Source: Planktotalea sp. (GTDB taxonomy: Bacteria > Pseudomonadota > Alphaproteobacteria > Rhodobacterales > Rhodobacteraceae). Taken from it: a DNA stretch of 12,066 nt. The stretch is taken from contig JAHEGL010000008.1 of the NCBI GenBank assembly GCA_024645145.1, forward strand, positions 1-12,066. The letters are read 5' to 3'. Below the pieces are notes generated by a model. It worked only from the letters and a program-made list of their open reading frames with translations, made no database searches and was not told where the DNA came from. Of this stretch, positions 7,930 to 12,066 are shown piece by piece; position 1 is the stretch's first letter; every line of letters begins with the position of its first letter. Made by a program: the position numbers and the translations under genes.

Positions 7930-8766
7930 ATGAGCGCATTCGTCTTCTTTGCAGTACTTGCAGCGGCCCTGCTGCACGCAAGTTGGAATGCGCTCATCAA
8001 AAGTGGGGCGAGCAAATTTACGTCGATGTTGATCATGACGGTGCTGCAAGGCGCTTTCGGCGGCGTGATCGCAATATCAAACGCGCTCCCAGCAGCAGAG
8101 GTTTGGCCTTGGCTTGTGGCATCGGCGTGGTTTCATTCAGGTTACAAGCTGTTCCTGTCTTACGCCTATGAGCAGGGCGATCTGAGCCGCGTCTACCCTA
8201 TTGCACGAGGGGCCGCGCCGATGATTGTTTTGGCGCTAAGTGGCTTTTTGTTAAGCGATACACTTGCGGCGTTCGAGGTCATAGGAGTTTTGGTTCTTGG
8301 CCTTGGCATCTTGATGATGGCGCGAGGGGCGTTTGCAAACGGTGAATCGCGCCGTTTGGTACTGTTTGCTCTTGGCTCTGCTTTGATGACGGCGGGATAT
8401 TCTATTGTTGATGGACTTGGCGCGCGGGTCGCGGGCGACGCAGTGCTCTATGTGGCGTGGATGTTCTTCTTGGATGCGCTTATCTTCACACCTGTTTGTA
8501 TCGCCTTTCGCGGGCGACGCGTGCTGAAATCCACCAAGCATGATTGGATGATCGGAGCTGGCGTCGGTGCCGCATCTTATGCGGCCTACGCCATTGTCGT
8601 ATGGGCAATGACACTAGCCCCAATCGCATTGGTCACCGCCCTTCGCGAAACATCGATTTTGTTTGCGGTGTTGATTGGCTGGCTTGTGATGGCCGACAGG
8701 ATAGACCGCGGCAAAGCAATGGCCGCACTTTTGATCGTGTCAGGTGTTGTGCTTACGCGTCTTTAG
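7930..8766 (+). CDS. EamA/DMT-superfamily membrane transporter
   Basis: The product is 278 residues and almost wholly hydrophobic, with about ten predicted membrane helices in two EamA-like halves. Halves of this type contain a short conserved loop after helix 3: here LSRVYPIARGAAPMIV in the first and ALRETSILFAVLIGWL in the second. This pattern is typical of the 10-TMS drug/metabolite transporter superfamily, which exports amino acids, other metabolites or drugs. The substrate cannot be told from sequence. The gene starts 17 bases after ileS on the same strand and may be co-transcribed. The start has no clear ribosome binding site, but the N-terminus (helix 1 from residue 3) fits the family. 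The stop is TAG at 8764-8766, and the end overlaps the end of pcs on the opposite strand by 14 bases. Confidence 0.92.
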   Translation: MSAFVFFAVLAAALLHASWNALIKSGASKFTSMLIMTVLQGAFGGVIAISNALPAAEVWPWLVASAWFHSGYKLFLSYAYEQGDLSRVYPIARGAAPMIVLALSGFLLSDTLAAFEVIGVLVLGLGILMMARGAFANGESRRLVLFALGSALMTAGYSIVDGLGARVAGDAVLYVAWMFFLDALIFTPVCIAFRGRRVLKSTKHDWMIGAGVGAASYAAYAIVVWAMTLAPIALVTALRETSILFAVLIGWLVMADRIDRGKAMAALLIVSGVVLTRL

Positions 8767-9460
8767 CTGGGATGATTTGTTGCGCGATTCCCGCGAACGT
8801 GAGGTAGATCGAGGTTAAAACAAGCCCCCAATGTGCCCAGCTCTCAGGGTGAAAGTCGACCCAAGCGGCCCAGCCTGCAAAGAAGGTCCAAGCCAGTGCG
8901 ATCGGTAAAGACAAAGTGCGCCAGCGCACCGTGCGCACGGGGTGGATGAATTTTAGAGGTAAGAACATTGCGGTTGCTAGCGCTGCAATGAGGGCGATCG
9001 AAATCCAAAAATTCGGTTCGATTGCGAAGATTACTATGATCAACATATTCCAGCAGCCTGGAAAGCCCGAAAACGAATTATCTTTTGTTTTCATGCGTGT
9101 ATCTGCAAAATACATCGCAGACGTAAAGGTAATAACGATGATCGCGAACCAGCCTGTCCAGCCGGGTAAAAGGCCGGATGCAAAGAGTGCGAAGGCAGGA
9201 ATAAAGACATATGTGAGGTAGTCGATGATCAGGTCGAGCAGGACACCATCAAATTGCGGCGCGTATTGCTTCACATCATATTTGCGCGCAAGGGGACCAT
9301 CGATGCCGTCAACCGCAAAGGCTACGACAAGCCATAAGAACATCATGTCCCACTTGGATTGCACAGCAGCGAGCATGGCAAGCATTGCAAAGACCGCGCC
9401 TGTGGCGGTGAGAAGATGGACAGCGAGTGCGCGATTTTGAGGTGTCATGAGGGGCGTCAT
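8753..9460 (-). CDS. pcs: Phosphatidylcholine synthase (CDP-diacylglycerol-choline O-phosphatidyltransferase)
   Basis: Pcs condenses CDP-diacylglycerol with free choline to make phosphatidylcholine and CMP in the inner membrane. This is the one-step bacterial route found in many alphaproteobacteria. The 235-residue protein has about eight hydrophobic helices. The CDP-alcohol phosphotransferase motif is present in the Pcs form, with 12 rather than 8 residues between AR and G: D54-G55...A58-R59...G72...D76...D80. DTRMKTKDNSFSGFP and the N-terminal VHLLTATG also fit Pcs. The start is ATG 9460 with a weak AGG upstream; an in-frame ATG at 9448 is possible. The gene lies downstream of xerC on the same strand with 81 bases between, and runs tail-to-tail into the transporter gene. 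Confidence 0.95.
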   Translation of the reverse strand: MTPLMTPQNRALAVHLLTATGAVFAMLAMLAAVQSKWDMMFLWLVVAFAVDGIDGPLARKYDVKQYAPQFDGVLLDLIIDYLTYVFIPAFALFASGLLPGWTGWFAIIVITFTSAMYFADTRMKTKDNSFSGFPGCWNMLIIVIFAIEPNFWISIALIAALATAMFLPLKFIHPVRTVRWRTLSLPIALAWTFFAGWAAWVDFHPESWAHWGLVLTSIYLTFAGIAQQIIPAKDA

Positions 9461-9481
9461 GGCCTATTTTGAGCGCGGGCG

Positions 9482-9525
9482 CAAATTTCTTCTTTAAGAA
9501 ATTTGGCCTCCGGCGGGGATATTTT
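9482..9525. repeat. Inverted repeat plus GC-rich motif between xerC and pcs
   Basis: A perfect 10-base inverted repeat, CAAATTTCTT (9482-9491) and AAGAAATTTG (9496-9505), has a 4-base loop. It is followed by GCCTCCGGCGGGGATATTTT (about 9506-9525). From memory, unverified here, similar CCTCCGGCGGGG-ATATTT sequences recur between genes in Rhodobacteraceae genomes, often as transcription ends. The perfect stem ends without a long T run on either strand. It probably terminates or processes transcripts at the xerC 3' end, but it may be a dispersed repeat. Confidence 0.5.
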
Positions 9526-9541
9526 TAGAGAAAGGAAGATA

Positions 9542-10462
9542 TCAGGCTTTTGGGTGCGCGCGGTCGTAGACTTCCATAAGGCGCGCCGTATCGACTGCGG
9601 TGTAAGCTTGTGTTGTCGAAAGCGACGAATGGCCGAGTAGTTCCTGAATTGAGCGCAGATCTCCGCCCGCGCTTAGTAAATGCGTTGCAAAGCTGTGCCG
9701 CATGGCGTGGGGCGTCACGGTTGCGGGCAGACCAAGTTGCATACGGGCTTTTGCCATTACCTGTTGTACCGCGCGAGAGTTGAGAGCACCGCCGCGGATG
9801 CCGCGGAACAATGGTGACGTCGGTTCCAAAGGGTGGGGGCAGAGTTTTAGGTAGGCTTGTACCGCGTCACGCGCGGCAGGCAGGACCGGAACCACACGTT
9901 CTTTGCCGCCTTTCCCGAGAATGCGAAGACTGTCGGGGAGTGGAACATCGGCACCCGTCAGGCCGAGCGCTTCGGAAATTCGCAAGCCACAGCCATATAG
10001 AAGCGTCAGAACGGCACTGTCGCGTGCGGCGACCCAAGTATGTAAGGTCTGATATTCAACCGTCTCGATCATCGCTTTAGCGGCATCTACGGCCAATGGG
10101 CGAGGAAGCTTTTTTTGAAACTTGGGCGCGCGTATGGTGAGAACAGCGGTAGGTTCAAAACCTTCGCGTTCTGCAAGCCAGCGGTAAAAGCTTTTCACGG
10201 ACGAGAGTTTGCGCGCTAAAGATCGTGCGCCGACATCCGTGCCACGCGTTGCAGCCATCCATGCGCGCATGTCGCGTGTTGTGATCCGGGACAAGGCGGC
10301 GAGGCCTTGCGGTTCGCTTTTGTAACTTGTCATGAAGGCGATGAAATCGACCGTGTCGGCGTTATACGCCTTGATTGTGTTTTCAGACGCGCCTTTCAGG
10401 GATTTTTGCGTCTCTAACCAGTGTTGAAGCGCATCGCGGGCTTGGGGTGAGATCAGGCTCAC
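9542..10462 (-). CDS. xerC: Tyrosine recombinase XerC
   Basis: XerC resolves chromosome dimers at dif together with XerD and the FtsK translocase. The product is 306 residues, the normal XerC size. The N-terminal SAM-like core-binding domain is about residues 8-100, and the catalytic domain about 120-300. All six catalytic positions are visible: R161 (CGLRISE), K184 (GKGGKER), H252 and R255 (PHAMRHSFATHLL), H278 (LLGHSS) and the nucleophile Y287 (TTQAYT). The start is GTG at 10462, overlapping the DUF484 TGA (GTGA), which implies translational coupling. The DUF484-xerC neighbourhood matches E. coli yigA-xerC, which supports XerC rather than a phage integrase or XerD. No integrative-element features surround it. 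Confidence 0.95.
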   Translation of the reverse strand: MSLISPQARDALQHWLETQKSLKGASENTIKAYNADTVDFIAFMTSYKSEPQGLAALSRITTRDMRAWMAATRGTDVGARSLARKLSSVKSFYRWLAEREGFEPTAVLTIRAPKFQKKLPRPLAVDAAKAMIETVEYQTLHTWVAARDSAVLTLLYGCGLRISEALGLTGADVPLPDSLRILGKGGKERVVPVLPAARDAVQAYLKLCPHPLEPTSPLFRGIRGGALNSRAVQQVMAKARMQLGLPATVTPHAMRHSFATHLLSAGGDLRSIQELLGHSSLSTTQAYTAVDTARLMEVYDRAHPKA

Positions 10463-11166
10463 GACAGCCAGCGGCGCATTGCACGCTCAAATACGCCACC
10501 GAAAAAGGCGAGAAGGTCCGAGCCCTGCTGCGGTGTGAATTGATGCGGATCTTCTGCGCCCATCACCAACATGCCGGGCAGGCGGCCTGCGCCAAAACTA
10601 AGCGTAAGGCAGGCTTCTGAGCGTACCCAACCAGCGGCTTCACCGTAAATCGCGTCATCGCCTTCGGACATTTGGCGAAGCGTGACATTGCGAGAGGGTC
10701 GATCCGGGTGGCCACCCAGATATGTCGCGATGAAACCGGGTTCGGCGACACAGAGCACATCAGACAGTTTACTGACTGCGGGCTCATCTTCGGCCTGCAC
10801 GGATTCTAGAACGAGCCGGATGCAATCGACACGCAAGATTTCAGCGACTTCGCCGCCAAGATCTTTGAGGAATGTTTCAAAATCAACGGGATCAAGCATG
10901 CGCAGGATAGCGCGGTGCACTTGGTTGGTGCCGGCAAGGTTCTCGTAGGCAGCAGCGATAACGGAGCGATGTGTGTCTTCAAGGCGATCAAGACGCGCCT
11001 CGAGGCGTTCCATCGCAATGCCGCGCAAATCAACGATATTGCCGCCCATCGCGCGTTCATTGGCTTCGATCAGCGCCTTCATCAAATCCTTGTCTTCAAG
11101 GATGACATCAGGCCGTGTGATGATCCGCTCGCGCAGATCATCTGTCATATTTGCGGTGGTGTTCAT
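10459..11166 (-). CDS. DUF484 family protein (YigA-like)
   Basis: The product is 235 residues. The N-terminal part (about 1-75) is helical and charged, with the DUF484 pattern RPDVILEDKDLMKALI and a coiled-coil-like MERLEARLDRLEDTH. The rest resembles the GAF-like fold assigned to the family, ending GMLVMGAEDPHQF, then LLAFFGGVFERAMRRWL. Function is unknown; the family is conserved next to xerC in proteobacteria. The start is ATG 11166, with GAGAG about 4 bases upstream; an ATG six codons later is less likely. It ends in a four-base overlap with xerC and lies 48 bases after the transaldolase gene on the same strand. Confidence 0.9.
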   Translation of the reverse strand: MNTTANMTDDLRERIITRPDVILEDKDLMKALIEANERAMGGNIVDLRGIAMERLEARLDRLEDTHRSVIAAAYENLAGTNQVHRAILRMLDPVDFETFLKDLGGEVAEILRVDCIRLVLESVQAEDEPAVSKLSDVLCVAEPGFIATYLGGHPDRPSRNVTLRQMSEGDDAIYGEAAGWVRSEACLTLSFGAGRLPGMLVMGAEDPHQFTPQQGSDLLAFFGGVFERAMRRWLS

Positions 11167-11214
11167 GCTGCTCTCGTGTCTTTTTCTTTTGCGTATAGCA
11201 CAAGAGCGGGGATA

Positions 11215-11868
11215 TCAGAGAATATTCTGACCCGTTTTCGCCCAATCGGCCATGAACTGTGCCAGACCTGCATCGGTCAGTGGGTGATCGGCGAGCTTTT
11301 TGATCACGGCAGGGGGCGCTGTTATGACGTCTGCGCCGATCAATGCGGAGTCCAGAACGTGGTTCACTGTGCGGATCGATGCGACAAGAATTTCCGTGTC
11401 GAATGCGTAATTGTCATAGATCGTGCGGATATCGTTGATCAAATCCATGCCATCGATGTTGATATCATCCAAGCGACCCACGAATGGCGAAATGAAGGTT
11501 GCGCCCGCTTTTGCCGCAAGCAACGCTTGGTTGGCAGAGAAGCAAAGCGTGACGTTCACCATTGTGCCCTCGGACGAAAGCGTTTTGCAGGTTTGTAGGC
11601 CCGCCCACGTGAGTGGCACTTTGACGGTGATGTTGTCCGCGATTTTTGCGAGCTTGCGCCCCTCAGCGATCATCTCATCCGCCTCGGTTGCGACGACTTC
11701 AGCGGAGACCGGACCAGCGACCAATGCAGCAATCTCTTTGGTCACTTCGAGAATGTCACGGCCGGATTTCATAATCAAAGAGGGGTTGGTCGTCACACCA
11801 TCCACCATGCCAAGGTCATTGAGTTCGGCAATTTGATCGATTTCTGCGGTGTCTACGAAAAATTTCAT
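11215..11868 (-). CDS. tal: Transaldolase (type 3/TalC-like, class I aldolase)
   Basis: This enzyme transfers a dihydroxyacetone unit between sugar phosphates in the non-oxidative pentose phosphate pathway, through a Schiff-base lysine. The protein is 217 residues, the short TalC/FSA size. Landmarks: D6 (FFVDTA), TTNPS with N28, the Schiff-base K83 in [16 protein letters not shown] (105-111), SPFVGRLDD (127-135) and VASIR. Fructose-6-phosphate aldolase FsaA of E. coli has Gln59 in FAQVMA; here the aligned residue is E57 (SAEVVA), the glutamate typical of true transaldolases. The start ATG 11868 has AAGGA 9 bases upstream. It is divergent from priA, with 60 bases between. Confidence 0.95.
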   Translation of the reverse strand: MKFFVDTAEIDQIAELNDLGMVDGVTTNPSLIMKSGRDILEVTKEIAALVAGPVSAEVVATEADEMIAEGRKLAKIADNITVKVPLTWAGLQTCKTLSSEGTMVNVTLCFSANQALLAAKAGATFISPFVGRLDDINIDGMDLINDIRTIYDNYAFDTEILVASIRTVNHVLDSALIGADVITAPPAVIKKLADHPLTDAGLAQFMADWAKTGQNIL

Positions 11869-11928
11869 GTGGTTGTGTCCTTAGAGAGGGGTTGGCGTCG
11901 GTTGGCTGAGGCTTTACCCCATATAGGT

Positions 11929-12066
11929 ATGAGCGAAAAGCCCTCACATGACAGCCCTAACGAGGCGCAAACAGACTTCTTTCATGAAGGCCAGCTGGTC
12001 GGCGTTTGGACAACGCAGCCTTTGGGTCGGCGTTTGGACTATAAAGCGCCTGAAGGGGGGTGTTGG
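11929..12066 (+). CDS. priA: Primosomal protein N' (PriA helicase), N-terminal fragment
   Basis: ATG at 11929 opens a frame that runs off the window end after 46 codons. The visible sequence has a polar 15-residue lead, then EGQLVGVWTTQPLGRRLDYK and APEGGC. The PLGRxLDYxxPEGxxxxxG pattern is the 3'-end-of-DNA-binding domain of alphaproteobacterial PriA, the replication-restart helicase. The helicase and zinc domains lie outside the window. The upstream ribosome binding site is weak (AGG at 11925-11927), so the start is provisional. It shares a short divergent intergenic region with the transaldolase gene; no convincing promoter hexamers were found there. Confidence 0.8.
   Translation, partial: MSEKPSHDSPNEAQTDFFHEGQLVGVWTTQPLGRRLDYKAPEGGCW

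Noticed and set aside
7919..7933. Four-codon micro-ORF (MTHR) whose TGA overlaps the EamA ATG
   Set aside because: It is too short to support and has no ribosome binding site; the overlap is probably chance.
9542..10462. Integrase of a mobile element
   Set aside because: The tyrosine recombinase is coupled to DUF484, the chromosomal xerC context, and no attachment repeats or element genes are nearby.
11171..11206. Imperfect 8-base inverted repeat CTCTCGTG/CACAAGAG between the transaldolase and DUF484 genes
   Set aside because: It needs a G-U pair, has a 20-base loop and no U-run, so it is too weak to call a terminator or operator.
11869..11928. Divergent promoter for priA and tal
   Set aside because: Candidate hexamers (for example TTGGCT and TATAGG) have wrong spacing, so nothing specific can be claimed.

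Overview
The window looks like chromosomal DNA of an alphaproteobacterium of the Rhodobacteraceae (Roseobacter group). The reasons are a phosphatidylcholine synthase (Pcs), the ycjX-GNAT-ycjF-DUF2339 gene set, a DUF484-xerC pair, a class-I ileS with a C-terminal zinc knuckle, moderate-to-high GC, and the protein sequences themselves. The genus cannot be fixed from sequence alone. No phage, IS element, CRISPR array, tRNA or rRNA was seen.

Region 1 (1-4417, + strand) is an operon-like series of overlapping or nearly abutting genes: the 3' end of ycjX (DUF463 ATPase), a GNAT acetyltransferase, ycjF (DUF697/TIGR01620 membrane protein) and a large polytopic DUF2339 membrane protein. Only the ycjX tail is open. 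The GNAT gene has an in-frame TAG. ycjF has an in-frame TAG and an in-frame TAA. The DUF2339 gene has two in-frame TAGs, a +1 and a -1 frameshift, and probably a lost start codon. Downstream of each lesion the protein homology resumes, so these are recent pseudogenes rather than short genes. The roughly 7 kb to the right carries no such damage, which argues against general sequencing error.

Region 2 (4404-4987) holds a small minus-strand ORF of unknown function and an intergenic stretch upstream of ileS. That stretch contains an AT-rich palindrome, a short isoleucine-rich ORF, and a strong GC-rich hairpin whose loop contains the stop codon of that ORF. It may be an attenuation-type leader for ileS, and it is the most interesting regulatory candidate here, but it is unproven.

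Region 3 (4988-8766, + strand) is ileS followed 17 bases later by an EamA/DMT-family transporter. The transporter is tail-to-tail, with a 14-base overlap, with pcs on the minus strand.

Region 4 (8753-11868, minus strand) reads, in transcription order, transaldolase, DUF484 protein, xerC, pcs. DUF484 and xerC overlap by four bases (GTGA) and are probably translationally coupled. An inverted repeat plus a GC-rich motif separates xerC from pcs. The start of priA (+ strand, truncated by the window edge) is divergent from the transaldolase gene.

The intact genes are mostly housekeeping: tRNA charging, primosome restart, chromosome dimer resolution, pentose phosphate metabolism and phosphatidylcholine synthesis. 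The left third records loss of a YcjF/DUF2339 membrane module.
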